DNA of 14,226 nucleotides from M30B53 sp964600785 (GTDB taxonomy: Bacteria; Planctomycetota; Planctomycetia; Pirellulales; UBA1268): positions 1 to 14,226 of the forward strand of contig CAZRKH010000051.1 of NCBI GenBank assembly GCA_964600785.1, written 5' to 3'. Within the stretch, counting starts at the first letter, position 1. Each line of letters starts with the position of its first letter. Position numbers and translations under genes: made by a program. This document shows positions 1 through 7,546 of the stretch, piece by piece. The notes under the pieces are model-generated. The model ran no database searches. It was not told the DNA's origin and saw only the letters and a program-made list of their open reading frames with translations.

Positions 1-1
1 C

Positions 2-238
2 GAGCTCAACAAGCGGCGGGGCCTGATCGTCTCCACCGAAACGGTTGGCAACACCTCCACGATCATCGCGGAGGTGCCGCTGGCGGAGACCTTCGGCTAT
101 TCGACCGATCTGCGAAGCGCGACCCAGGGCCAGGGCGTCTACTCGATGGAGTTTGCCAAGTATCGGCCGACGCCGGGCAACATCCAAAAGGAGATCGTCG
201 AGGAGCGGAAGCAGGCGGAACTGGTGGCCGCCAAATAG
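2..238 (+). CDS. fusA: Elongation factor G, C-terminal fragment (5' end outside window)
   Basis: An open frame enters from the left edge and stops with TAG at 236-238, leaving 78 codons. The visible protein matches the end of translational GTPase EF-G: an LNKRRG segment near the start, then STETVGN, an AEVPLAETFGYSTDLRS stretch, the TQGQG turn and MEFAKY. This is the EF-G domain V pattern (FGYxTDLRSxTQGxGxYxMEF). EF-G is the cytoplasmic GTPase that moves tRNA and mRNA through the ribosome; its G domain is not visible here. The tail after the conserved part (PGNIQKEIVEERKQAELVAAK) is basic and acidic, as is common. Planctomycetes often carry several EF-G paralogues, so whether this is the housekeeping copy cannot be told from the tail. 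It is convergent with the DUF3050 gene and shows no functional link to the secretion cluster. Confidence 0.88.
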   Translation, partial: ELNKRRGLIVSTETVGNTSTIIAEVPLAETFGYSTDLRSATQGQGVYSMEFAKYRPTPGNIQKEIVEERKQAELVAAK

Positions 239-257
239 CCTGGCACGACGACGGCTT

Positions 258-1049
258 CTACGTCGGCTCGCCGATCTCAGCGGCAATCGCGTCCCAAAGC
301 GCGATCCGGGCCTCGAGGCATTCCCTCGCGGTCGCCGAGGCTTCCGCCCATTTGGCGGTGTCGTTGCCGCACATCCGGCCGATGATGCGGCGGCAGGCGG
401 GGGCATGGCAGGCATCGTCGTGGGCGATGTGCCGCTCGAGGTAGAAGCGGAAGCGGCCCCACGTGTCGGGATTCTGGTCGGCAAGCTGGCTGACAAGCTG
501 GCGGAACATGTCTGGGATCACGTCCTCGCGGCCGAAGGTGAAGGCCGCGGTGATCCGGTGGGCTGAATCGGAGGCGATCACCGCGAAGGAACGGCGAATA
601 AACTCGGCCGCGGCCGGGGGCACATCTGACGAGTCGAGGGCCTCATCGAGCGGCCTGCCGGCGGCAATCGCGGCGAGCAGGCCTTCGACCGGGCCGGTGT
701 CGGCACCGGCGGCCTGCATGCTTTCGAGGTAGAGTTCGAAGTGGGAGGCATGGCCGCCTTCGGGGAGTTCGTCCGATTCCTCGTCGAGCACGATCTCATT
801 GACCAGCCGGCGGGCCTCGCGGTCGGCAGTGGGCAGCCAGGGCAGGCTGGTGCAGGTCAGCGACCGCTGCATCGCCTTGAGCAGGCTCTGGAAGTCCCAC
901 ACGGCATAGACATGAAATTCCATGAACCGCCGCAGCGCCGCCGCGGAGTCGATGCGGCTATAGAGCGGATGGACAATCAATCGTCGCCGGGCATCGGCAA
1001 GGTCGATGGCCGGGTTGGGGGCGGCCGGCGAAGGCGAAATCGATGGCAT
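258..1049 (-). CDS. DUF3050 family protein (heme-oxygenase-like fold, putative metal enzyme)
   Basis: A 263-residue soluble protein with no signal peptide or membrane segment. It fits the DUF3050 family: HPLYSRI near residue 27, MEFHVYAVWDFQSL at 43-56, LVNEIVLDEESDE at 82-94, HFELYLESM at 103-111, and RFYLERHIAHDDACH at 201-215. The spaced Glu and His residues on predicted helices (E44, H46, E90, H103, E105, E205, H207, H210) are plausible metal ligands of a heme-oxygenase-like fold, as in iron oxidases of that superfamily; the exact ligand set is my inference. Substrate and pathway are unknown. The frame stays open upstream to a TTG at 1097. I chose the ATG at 1049 because it leaves a normal-length protein and the TTG lies in a possible -35 box. 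It is the last gene of the minus-strand run, 96 bp after the DUF1559 gene, so it may be transcribed separately. Confidence 0.82.
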   Translation of the reverse strand: MPSISPSPAAPNPAIDLADARRRLIVHPLYSRIDSAAALRRFMEFHVYAVWDFQSLLKAMQRSLTCTSLPWLPTADREARRLVNEIVLDEESDELPEGGHASHFELYLESMQAAGADTGPVEGLLAAIAAGRPLDEALDSSDVPPAAAEFIRRSFAVIASDSAHRITAAFTFGREDVIPDMFRQLVSQLADQNPDTWGRFRFYLERHIAHDDACHAPACRRIIGRMCGNDTAKWAEASATARECLEARIALWDAIAAEIGEPT

Positions 1050-1068
1050 CGGCGGAGCCTGCGGGGGA

Positions 1069-1097
1069 CGGATATTCGCTCTATCGTAGCGAGTCAA
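1069..1097 (-). promoter_or_regulatory. Weak candidate promoter for the DUF3050 gene
   Basis: On the minus strand TTGACT (1092-1097, 5/6 match to the -35 consensus) lies 17 bp before TATCCG (1069-1074, only 3/6 to the -10 consensus). Transcription would start near 1062, about a dozen bases before the ATG at 1049. It sits in the 96-bp gap after the DUF1559 gene. The -10 is poor and sigma-factor preferences of the organism are unknown, so this is only a suggestion. Confidence 0.22.
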
Positions 1098-1145
1098 CCG
1101 CGGCCGGGGAGGGCCAGCCAGTCCGCTGCCAGCCTGAATCCCGGC

Positions 1146-2042
1146 CTAGCGGTAGTCTTTTTCGTCGAGGACGTTGTACGTTCCCCGCCAGTCTGCCGCA
1201 GGTCCCGTGCTGACCTGCGAGTTGTCCATGCTCAGCAGTTGGGCATAGACGTTCGCCCCGAGTGAATCCTTGATGAACTGCGTGTGGCCGTCGCAGAAGG
1301 AAGCCACCACGCCGCCGGGGTGGTTGGAGGAGGGCTGGCTCCAGAAGCCGGGGGCTGCGTTCGTGCGGCTGTTGATCACCTTGTTCTGCTTGCTCCCCGT
1401 GATGCCGAAGGCGGGCACGGCGGCCGTGCCGTTGGTGAAGCCTGGAGTCGGGCCGATTTGCGTGTTCCAGTAGGCCTGCGTGAGCGGAGCCGATTCGGCT
1501 CCCTGGCCGCACCGCTCCGAGAGCAACAGCGTGGTGGCGGTGCCGTCGGCCGCGGCGATGTCGTCGAGATTGACGAGGCCGTAGTCCTCGCAAGCATCTC
1601 GCATCACGCCGGTGGCGGCGCTTGCATTGCTAAGCTCCCCACTGTTGCCGGCGTAGGCGCAGACCGGGATCGTGAGCGCGTCGGGCGGCGAGGAGGGGCA
1701 GACGAACATGCTGAGGTAGACGCCGGAGCCGGAGTTTGGCCACACGGCAAAGACGTCATTGCGTTCGATGTAGGGCAGCACGGCGACGGTCCAGGATCCC
1801 GGCTGCATCGGCTTGAGCTCGTTGCGCCAGCCAGGCAGAAACCCGTGGGCGTCACAGGCCTGGATGAGGCCGAAGGTCAGCTGGTACTGGTGATTGGAGC
1901 AGGCGGTGCGGCGGCCGCCTTCGCGGGCACTCTGCACCGCCGGCAGCAGCAATGCCATCAGCATGCCGATGATCACCATCACCACGAGGAGTTCCACGAG
2001 GGTGAACCCGGCGCGGGGACGCTTCGGGACGCGAGGGAGCAT
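1146..2042 (-). CDS. DUF1559 (SBP_bac_10) prepilin-like protein
   Basis: A 298-residue protein with a class III prepilin leader: a short basic stretch (PRVPKRPRAG), cleavage expected after G12, then FTLVELLVVMVIIGMLMALL with Glu at mature position 5. It continues with PAVQSAREGGRRTACSN, which is the DUF1559 signature of planctomycete pilin-like proteins, and ends with the family's H-X9-DG motif (H241, D251-G252). Seven cysteines (48, 63, 115, 128, 151, 178, 250) suggest disulfides in an exported domain. DUF1559 proteins are assumed to be anchored or assembled through the pilin helix; their role is not established. I chose ATG 2042 because it gives a short basic leader; an in-frame ATG at 2108 would add 22 non-leader-like residues. 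It follows gspJ by 77 bp and could be an extra substrate of the upstream assembly machine. Confidence 0.88.
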   Translation of the reverse strand: MLPRVPKRPRAGFTLVELLVVMVIIGMLMALLLPAVQSAREGGRRTACSNHQYQLTFGLIQACDAHGFLPGWRNELKPMQPGSWTVAVLPYIERNDVFAVWPNSGSGVYLSMFVCPSSPPDALTIPVCAYAGNSGELSNASAATGVMRDACEDYGLVNLDDIAAADGTATTLLLSERCGQGAESAPLTQAYWNTQIGPTPGFTNGTAAVPAFGITGSKQNKVINSRTNAAPGFWSQPSSNHPGGVVASFCDGHTQFIKDSLGANVYAQLLSMDNSQVSTGPAADWRGTYNVLDEKDYR

Positions 2043-2119
2043 GACTGGAGTTTCCCGTGGGTTGAGAGGCGAGAACAGATGTTGCGGGCAAATGACCCCA
2101 AGGAGCATACACGAGGTGA

Positions 2120-3277
2120 TCAGTGGGCCACAAACGTGTGCCGCACGGTGATCTGGCGGATCTGCCGGCTCGAGGGCTCCCAGCAGCGGATTCGCACCTC
2201 CAGCCCCCTCAACGGCACGGGGTAGGGGGGCAGGGTCTCGAGTTCGCCGACGTCGTCGATCGCCCCGTTGTCGTCGTCGTCGAAGCCGTTGGTGCCCTCG
2301 TCGATCTCGTTGTCGCCATCGTCGTCGATCCCGTTGAACTCGTAGTGGGTGCTCCAGGTGTCGTAGGTTGCCGTCAGCTTCGACCGTGGATTGGCCGCAC
2401 CGGTAAGCACCGTGGCGGGGTTTCCGGACGGCTGCCGGCCGAGATCGACGTAGGCGAAGCGGTTGTTGGGACTTTTGGGGTCGAAGACCCGTACATCGAA
2501 GGCGAGCACATTGCGAAGCACGATGTCTTCGCCGGCCCGGTCGCCGGAGAGGACTTCACCAAAGCGATTGTTCGTGTTGTTCGTCGGGATCTGGGCCGTG
2601 AAGGGAAACGGCTGCTGCGAGCCGAGATGCAGGAATCGATTCTCGCGCTTGGTGAGGTCGCCGAGCGAGTTGGGCACCGGGCTGCCGTTTTCGAGCCGCA
2701 TTGAAAGATCATCGCCGTTGCCGAAGTTCACGCCGGGGTAGGCCGAGACGAGCAGTTGCCGGCGATGGAGGTTGAATAGTGTTTGCGTGCCGAGGGTCTG
2801 GCCGGTGTTCTTGCAGAACCAGGCCACCTCGGCCGTCGGCGACTCCAGACGGCCCCCGCCGACCCGTCCGCTGAAGGGATCGCCGAGGCTGCGGGTGGTG
2901 AACAGGAGAATGTCGTCCACGTCGGCCACGATGTTCGAGGTGCCGGTGGCCGCCGAGTTGTCGCTCAGCGGGCCCTCGATGATCTCGAGGTAGCCGGCAT
3001 TGGCCTCGGGGGCGAGCGGCGGCCGGGGATCGACCGTGATCCCGGCGAGGTCTTTTCGCAGCTGCCAGGCCGCCGACCGCATCGTGCCGGTCAGCTCGAT
3101 GATCTTCTGGGTCTGCGAGGCGGAGCGGCCGAAAGTGCCGAAGAGCGATGCCACCGCTCCCATGATCACGAGTGTGATGCTCGCCGCCACGAGCATTTCC
3201 ACGAGCGTAAAACCCCCGCGACCGTCGGCCGGCACGGCCGCGGGGTGGCTGTCGGCGTGCTGCAGGGGGCGGTTCAT
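2120..3277 (-). CDS. gspJ: GspJ-like minor pseudopilin of a type II secretion-like system
   Basis: A 385-residue protein with a prepilin leader ending RGG (cleavage after G22) followed by FTLVEMLVAASITLVIMG, Glu at mature position 5. The FTLVEMLVA start and the position beside gspK suit GspJ, which with GspI and GspK forms the tip complex of the pseudopilus. Its periplasmic part is long (typical GspJ is about 200 residues). Residues 316-342 hold a dense Asp/Asn/Gly run with two DxDxDG-like clusters (IDDDGDNEID and DDDDNGAIDD), resembling calcium-binding loops. The C-terminus (LRGLEVRIRCWEPSSRQIRQ) returns to a beta-rich pilin-like end. The ATG shares bases with the gspK stop (ATGA, 3274-3277), so translation is likely coupled. 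The letter J rests on leader type and gene order; it could also be called a PulJ/GspJ-family protein. Confidence 0.84.
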   Translation of the reverse strand: MNRPLQHADSHPAAVPADGRGGFTLVEMLVAASITLVIMGAVASLFGTFGRSASQTQKIIELTGTMRSAAWQLRKDLAGITVDPRPPLAPEANAGYLEIIEGPLSDNSAATGTSNIVADVDDILLFTTRSLGDPFSGRVGGGRLESPTAEVAWFCKNTGQTLGTQTLFNLHRRQLLVSAYPGVNFGNGDDLSMRLENGSPVPNSLGDLTKRENRFLHLGSQQPFPFTAQIPTNNTNNRFGEVLSGDRAGEDIVLRNVLAFDVRVFDPKSPNNRFAYVDLGRQPSGNPATVLTGAANPRSKLTATYDTWSTHYEFNGIDDDGDNEIDEGTNGFDDDDNGAIDDVGELETLPPYPVPLRGLEVRIRCWEPSSRQIRQITVRHTFVAH

Positions 3278-5601
3278 TCAAGCACCCGCTTGAGGCGGAT
3301 CGTGTCGGCCACATTCAGGTTTTCACCGGGGGAGTAGCCGACGGGAATCGAACGGTCGACGATCGCAAAGAGCCGGTGGAAGCGATCGCCGCCGGCGGTG
3401 GCCGAGGTGTCGTGAATCTTGAGGGTGATCCAGATGGCGAACACGTTGGAGCGGACGGTGGCGGCTGTGGCCAGCTGATTGGCGATGTCCGGCTGGTAGG
3501 CCACCACGCTGGTGCCGTCGTTGAAGGCGATGCCTTCCCGCAAAAGCACGTCGCTGTCGCGGCGGGCGGGGGCGGGCGTGAAGGGATTGGGGCCGCCCAT
3601 GCGGGACACGGCCTCCCAGGTGTCGTTGTCGCAGGTGTTGACGTTGACCAGGCCCGGCGTCCGCCAGCGGCAGATGCGGCCCGCGGTCGGGTCGGCAATA
3701 AACACGCTGCTTTCATACTGCGGCGTAACGGTCGTGGCCTCGAGAATCTGGGGGTGCTCGGCGGCGAGCGAGACGAGTTCCAGGACTCCGGCGGGATTTT
3801 GCGGATCGAGCAACTGCTCGATCTCGTCCTTGCTCCCCTTGGGAACTCCGAGCAGGTCGGCCTGGCTTGCAAATTTCCCCTGGTTGGGCGGCACCGCGAA
3901 CGGCGCCGAGCCGTCGGCCGGTGGCTCGTAGCCGGTGACGTTTACCTTGCAGCTTTCGAGCTTGAAGTCGGTGGGGCTTGAATCTTCGTCGAGAAAATCG
4001 ACCACGTTGGCGGCCCACCGGGCGGTCTCCTGGCCGGCCGGGGCTCCCGCGGCCACGGCGACCTCGTAGAGATTGTTGCAGTAGGCCTGCTTGTCTTTGT
4101 CATCGGCGAGTGGCTCGGCATTCAGGTCGAACCGGAGCCCCTGGGCGACCTCGAGCGGCAGGGGCGGGGGCGATGTGTCTCGTTTGGTCGCCACGGCCTT
4201 GGCCGTGGCGCCGGTGAGGCCGGGCGTGTCCCAGCTGTCGGTGGTGATCTTCAGTCGGGAGGCCTCGCCTCGTTCATCGAGGAGGGCCGCAAGCCGCGGC
4301 GGCAGGGTTGCCGCGTCGCGGTCAAACTGCCGCAGCACCCGCTCGAGTTCACCATACGTGAAGAGATTTTCGGCGGCACCGCCGCTCTCGAGGGCCGCCG
4401 GCCGGGGGCCGTCGAGATCGAGCCGCCGCAGTCGGGGCGTTTTGGTCTGCCCGGGGGGCAGGCGGCCGTCGCCACCGACGAACGGCGGCGGCCGCTTCTG
4501 GCCATCGGACGGCTGACGGCTGCCGGGCGGGCCGCCGCCGTCGCGTACCCGGTTCCAGACGCTGTTGTTGCCATTCCCGCCCTTTCCACCATCCACGACC
4601 GCCGCGGCGTCGATGGCACCCGGGCCAAGGCTTCCGCCGCCCTCGCCGTGGGCGTTGATGTTGATCTTGCCGTCGAGGTCGATCACAAGATACGAGACCT
4701 CAAACTCGTATTCACCGCCGAGCGGAGAAGGCTGGTCGGGAAGCACGTTCGTAAGCCAGATGCCGTCGGCAAGGCCGTCGTTGTCGTTGTCGACCTGGAA
4801 CTCGTTTGGCGATCCAAAGGCCGGCCGCTTCGGGATGGCCTTGCCGGAAGCGTCGGTCAGCACGCGGGAAAGCCAGGCATCCTGCCCGAACGAATCGCTC
4901 GCCTCATGCTGGAAGTCGCCGCCGTTGACAAGCAGGCGATGCCCGCGTCCGGTGGGCAGTGTGCCGAGCTGGGGCGGGCGGATGTCGGCCACCGTCAGAA
5001 AGTATCCACCCGTTCGGCTTTCCGCCCCGATGATCCGGTAGCTGACCGTTACCGCGTCTGGCTGTACGGAGAGATTGGGCTCGATCGTGACCACTCGGCC
5101 GACGAGCTCGCCGGCCGAGGGATTGCCGTTGATCGCCGCAGCGATCCGAAGCGAGTTCTGCGCCCTATCCCTATTGAGCCCGACAGAAAGGCCTTCGAGG
5201 GTGCCGTCGCCATCGCTGGGCGTGCCGTTGCCATAGCGGTCGCCAAGCAGGCTCTCGGTGATGTCGTTGGCCTGGTCATCGATCATGTCGGGTCCACCCC
5301 GCACCAGTGAGAGCAGGGCTTCGTCGAGCAGTCGCCTGGCGAGGATCGCCGACTCGCCACCGCCGGCAGTGACCTCGGCAAAGGCCCGGGCGCTCTCGCG
5401 GGAGCGGGCGGTGAGTGTGAGCATCAGCACGCCAAGCATCATGAAGATCGTGAGCATGCTCATCACGAGCAGCAGGATCATGCCTCGACGTCGGCCCGCT
5501 GCGGCCGGATTCGACAGAGGCCCGGTCGAAGGGATGGGAGTGTTCATCGGTCGTCGGCTCCTCGAGTGTGGCTGCCCGGAGGGATGGAAGGAGGTCGTCA
5601 T
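3274..5601 (-). CDS. gspK: GspK-like tip pseudopilin, unusually long
   Basis: A 775-residue protein. A basic leader (AAAGRRRG, cleavage after G40) precedes MILLLVMSMLTIFMMLGVLMLTLTAR. Mature position 5 is Leu (residue 45), not Glu, which is the known hallmark of GspK, the pseudopilin that caps the fibre. GspK-type elements follow: LVIDLDGKININAHG (305-319), FDLNAEPLADD (491-501), AANVVDFLDEDSSP (530-543) and LVNVNTC (651-657). Typical GspK is about 300-350 residues; much of the excess lies in a Gly/Pro-rich run (about 317-395). A DNDNDG cluster (271-276) looks like a calcium loop. The ATG at 5601 overlaps the gspI stop (ATGA). An alternative ATG at 5547 (residue 19) has a GAGGAG ribosome site and is also credible. 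It would sit at the periplasmic tip with GspI and GspJ. Confidence 0.86.
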   Translation of the reverse strand: MTTSFHPSGQPHSRSRRPMNTPIPSTGPLSNPAAAGRRRGMILLLVMSMLTIFMMLGVLMLTLTARSRESARAFAEVTAGGGESAILARRLLDEALLSLVRGGPDMIDDQANDITESLLGDRYGNGTPSDGDGTLEGLSVGLNRDRAQNSLRIAAAINGNPSAGELVGRVVTIEPNLSVQPDAVTVSYRIIGAESRTGGYFLTVADIRPPQLGTLPTGRGHRLLVNGGDFQHEASDSFGQDAWLSRVLTDASGKAIPKRPAFGSPNEFQVDNDNDGLADGIWLTNVLPDQPSPLGGEYEFEVSYLVIDLDGKININAHGEGGGSLGPGAIDAAAVVDGGKGGNGNNSVWNRVRDGGGPPGSRQPSDGQKRPPPFVGGDGRLPPGQTKTPRLRRLDLDGPRPAALESGGAAENLFTYGELERVLRQFDRDAATLPPRLAALLDERGEASRLKITTDSWDTPGLTGATAKAVATKRDTSPPPLPLEVAQGLRFDLNAEPLADDKDKQAYCNNLYEVAVAAGAPAGQETARWAANVVDFLDEDSSPTDFKLESCKVNVTGYEPPADGSAPFAVPPNQGKFASQADLLGVPKGSKDEIEQLLDPQNPAGVLELVSLAAEHPQILEATTVTPQYESSVFIADPTAGRICRWRTPGLVNVNTCDNDTWEAVSRMGGPNPFTPAPARRDSDVLLREGIAFNDGTSVVAYQPDIANQLATAATVRSNVFAIWITLKIHDTSATAGGDRFHRLFAIVDRSIPVGYSPGENLNVADTIRLKRVLE
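5558..5563 (-). promoter_or_regulatory. Possible ribosome binding site for an internal gspK start
   Basis: GAGGAG on the minus strand lies 10 bp before the ATG at 5547. It argues for a gspK start 18 codons inside the coupled ATG at 5601, which itself has no clear Shine-Dalgarno sequence. Both starts leave the prepilin-type leader (GRRRG before the hydrophobic helix) intact, so function does not decide between them. Confidence 0.4.
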
Positions 5602-6533
5602 TCGAGCGTTACCAGGTGTTCATCAACGCGAAGCAGGCCCTCAAAACCGAGGGCGGTGATCGGGGTGGAGTCGGAGCCGTAGTTCGCGATTTCGGCGGAT
5701 TCAAAGACGGCATAGGAGGGGCCCAGAGGCCCGTCGGCCCAAGAGGAACTGACCTTGAACCAGCGGGCAGGCCGCGTGCCATCAGGCGGTGGGAGGGCCA
5801 GCACGTAGGAGCAGCCGGCAACATACTTCCGCTGCACCGGGGCATCGGCCGGCTGAATCGCATAGACGCCGTTTCTCGGCTCGAGCGTGATCGCCATCGG
5901 CGGGTTGCCGGAGTTTTTGCGGAAGACCGCGATCGACAGCGTTGCCGTGTCGCCGGGGGCCGGATCGGCTCCGGGCACCGTCGGGGCCAGCATCCCGCCC
6001 CAGCAGACGCCGGCCTTGATCTCCCGCGGCCCGGCTCCGTTGTTGACGAAGACGTTGCTCGGCAGGTTGAAGGCGACCGGCGGGCCGTAGGTGAGCGTGT
6101 CGGAGAGGATGAATCCGCGATCGAACCCCGGATCCTCCTTGGCATCGATCCGCAGTTCGACCGTGGCGGGAACAGCCGCCACGATCGCGCCATTGGAGGG
6201 ACCCACTGCCGCGGGCAACATCTTGCCGAATACGCAGGCGGCACCGGCCGAGTTGCCGGGAAACATGTCGGCTGCCGCGAGGCCATGGTTCATCACGTCG
6301 GCATAGGCGTTGGCCGAGAGGGTGCCGGCCCGGTCGGCATTGGCGGCGTCGGCAAGGCGACTGCCGGCGGCGGGCATCAGGGCCGCCACGCTCGAGAGGC
6401 CGATCGCGAGAATGCCCATCGCCACGAGCACCTCGAGCAGCGTGACGCCGCGGCGGCTCGACGGACCGCTCGGGGGCTGGCAGCGGATGGGTGTGGCAGT
6501 CTGGATGATTGGCTGGAGCATGGTCTGGATCAT
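5598..6533 (-). CDS. gspI: GspI-like minor pseudopilin
   Basis: A 311-residue protein with leader PSSRRG (cleavage after G29) and VTLLEVLVAMGILAIGLSSVAAL, Glu at mature position 5 (E34). The TLLEVLVAM sequence is typical of GspI. Usual GspI is about 120-130 residues, so the periplasmic region is enlarged; no second domain was recognised in it. The frame is open upstream to 6680 but that part overlaps gspH and is Arg/Pro-rich shadow sequence. The ATG at 6533, 17 bp after the gspH stop, is the first start outside gspH; a second ATG at 6521 is possible. No strong Shine-Dalgarno is visible, so translation may be reinitiated from gspH. GspI normally nucleates the I-J-K tip complex in the inner membrane and periplasm. 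Its stop codon overlaps the gspK start. Confidence 0.83.
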   Translation of the reverse strand: MIQTMLQPIIQTATPIRCQPPSGPSSRRGVTLLEVLVAMGILAIGLSSVAALMPAAGSRLADAANADRAGTLSANAYADVMNHGLAAADMFPGNSAGAACVFGKMLPAAVGPSNGAIVAAVPATVELRIDAKEDPGFDRGFILSDTLTYGPPVAFNLPSNVFVNNGAGPREIKAGVCWGGMLAPTVPGADPAPGDTATLSIAVFRKNSGNPPMAITLEPRNGVYAIQPADAPVQRKYVAGCSYVLALPPPDGTRPARWFKVSSSWADGPLGPSYAVFESAEIANYGSDSTPITALGFEGLLRVDEHLVTLE

Positions 6534-6550
6534 GAGAAAACTCGTGATTG

Positions 6551-7546
6551 TCAGCGGCCCACCGGGGTGCCGGCTCGGGCCTTGGCGCGGGCTGCCGCGA
6601 GGGAAGCGGCGTCGGTGCCCTGCTGTGGAACGTTGGAGGAGAGGGTCACCTTGCCGGTGGCGGAATCGACGACAACCCACACGGCGGCATCACTCGCCAG
6701 CGTGTTGGCGCCGGTCTCGATGGCCTTCTTGGCCGCCACCAGAAAAAAGACCGGGCCGGAGGGCTCGAGTGGTTCGGGGCGACCGGTCGGCTGCCCGAGG
6801 ACGTCGAGCATGACCGCCTCGACGGCACCGAGCCTGTCGAAGCCGAGGCCGATCGCGCCTTTGCCGTTGAGGCTGCCGTAGGTCGTGGCGGGATCGTTGC
6901 CCACACCACTGTAGCGGAGGTCGATCGCGGCGAGCGACGGGAGGTCGGTGGAGGTCGGCCCCTTCGAGGGATAGCAGGTGAGGCTCACCCCGAGCGGCGT
7001 GACGCCGTCGTTGACGGGCCAGATCGTGTTGTCGAGGGTCTGTCCGGCACTGCCTCGCAGCGACGCTGTGCCGCTGCCCGAGATGTCGCCAACGAAGGCA
7101 TACCATGGCGAGGGCGGCTGCGGCTGGCCTCCCTCATCGCCATGGAACTGAATGCGGTAGGCCCGCGGCAGTTGGGTTTCGCAGCCTGACGTGGTGTTGA
7201 CCTGCACCGCTGCGGACGTCGCCGCCCGATCGAAGTCGCCCGTCGCCGTGCCCAAGAGCAGCGGCTCGGCCGCCGCGTCGTTGATTCGCTGGCAGCCGCC
7301 CGGCGGCGCAGAATCGACCTCGAAGATCACCGCCGAACCGCTCTCGCTGCCGAGGGCCCGGGTTTGGGCGGCCACGATCGACGAGGCGAGCAGCCTGGCC
7401 GCCCGCAAGACCTGGGAGTTGGTGCCCGGCCGCATGCCGACCGCGATCAGTGAAAAAAGCGTGGCGATCAGGCCGACCACCACCAGCAGTTCCACGATCG
7501 TGTAGCCGCCGCGGCGAGACGTTGGTGGCGTGCGTTGCGGGATCAT
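6551..7546 (-). CDS. gspH: GspH-like pseudopilin
   Basis: A 331-residue protein with a very short leader (MIPQRTPPTSRRGG, cleavage after G14) and YTIVELLVVVGLIATLFSLIAVG, Glu at mature position 5 (E19). After the helix, a region with LLASSIVAAQTRALGSESGSAVIF (written here as the 52-75 area) resembles the GspH pattern in which the helix is followed by a small beta domain. At the C-terminal end WVVVDSATGKVTLSS (about 290-304) also looks like a pilin-type strand pair. It is about twice the usual GspH length. GspH would join the tip complex to the GspG shaft. The ATG overlaps the gspG stop as ATGA (7543-7546). The H assignment rests on leader, order and this pattern; a generic prepilin label would also be fair. 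Confidence 0.78.
   Translation of the reverse strand: MIPQRTPPTSRRGGYTIVELLVVVGLIATLFSLIAVGMRPGTNSQVLRAARLLASSIVAAQTRALGSESGSAVIFEVDSAPPGGCQRINDAAAEPLLLGTATGDFDRAATSAAVQVNTTSGCETQLPRAYRIQFHGDEGGQPQPPSPWYAFVGDISGSGTASLRGSAGQTLDNTIWPVNDGVTPLGVSLTCYPSKGPTSTDLPSLAAIDLRYSGVGNDPATTYGSLNGKGAIGLGFDRLGAVEAVMLDVLGQPTGRPEPLEPSGPVFFLVAAKKAIETGANTLASDAAVWVVVDSATGKVTLSSNVPQQGTDAASLAAARAKARAGTPVGR

Noticed and set aside
246..266. Possible hairpin terminator between the convergent EF-G and DUF3050 genes
   Set aside because: Only a 5-bp stem (CGACG/CGTCG), no T-tract on either strand, and it lies mostly within the DUF3050 coding end.
1098..1145. GGCCGGG...CCCGGCC inverted repeat after the DUF1559 gene
   Set aside because: The arms are separated by about 30 bases and no T-tract follows; ordinary for GC-rich DNA.
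1284..2225. A 313-codon + strand frame over the DUF1559 gene
   Set aside because: Antisense shadow: its His-rich run (around HADDHHHHEEFHE) is just the reverse of the hydrophobic prepilin helix codons.
2252..2332. Apparent GTC/GTCGTC trinucleotide microsatellite
   Set aside because: Explained by runs of Asp codons in GspJ read from the other strand.
6534..6680. N-terminal extension of gspI to 6680
   Set aside because: It would overlap gspH by over 100 bp and put about 78 residues before the cleavage site, far longer than a prepilin leader.
5568..6881. A 437-codon + strand frame over gspI and gspH
   Set aside because: Antisense to two prepilin genes with clear leaders; Arg/Gly-rich shadow sequence without family features.
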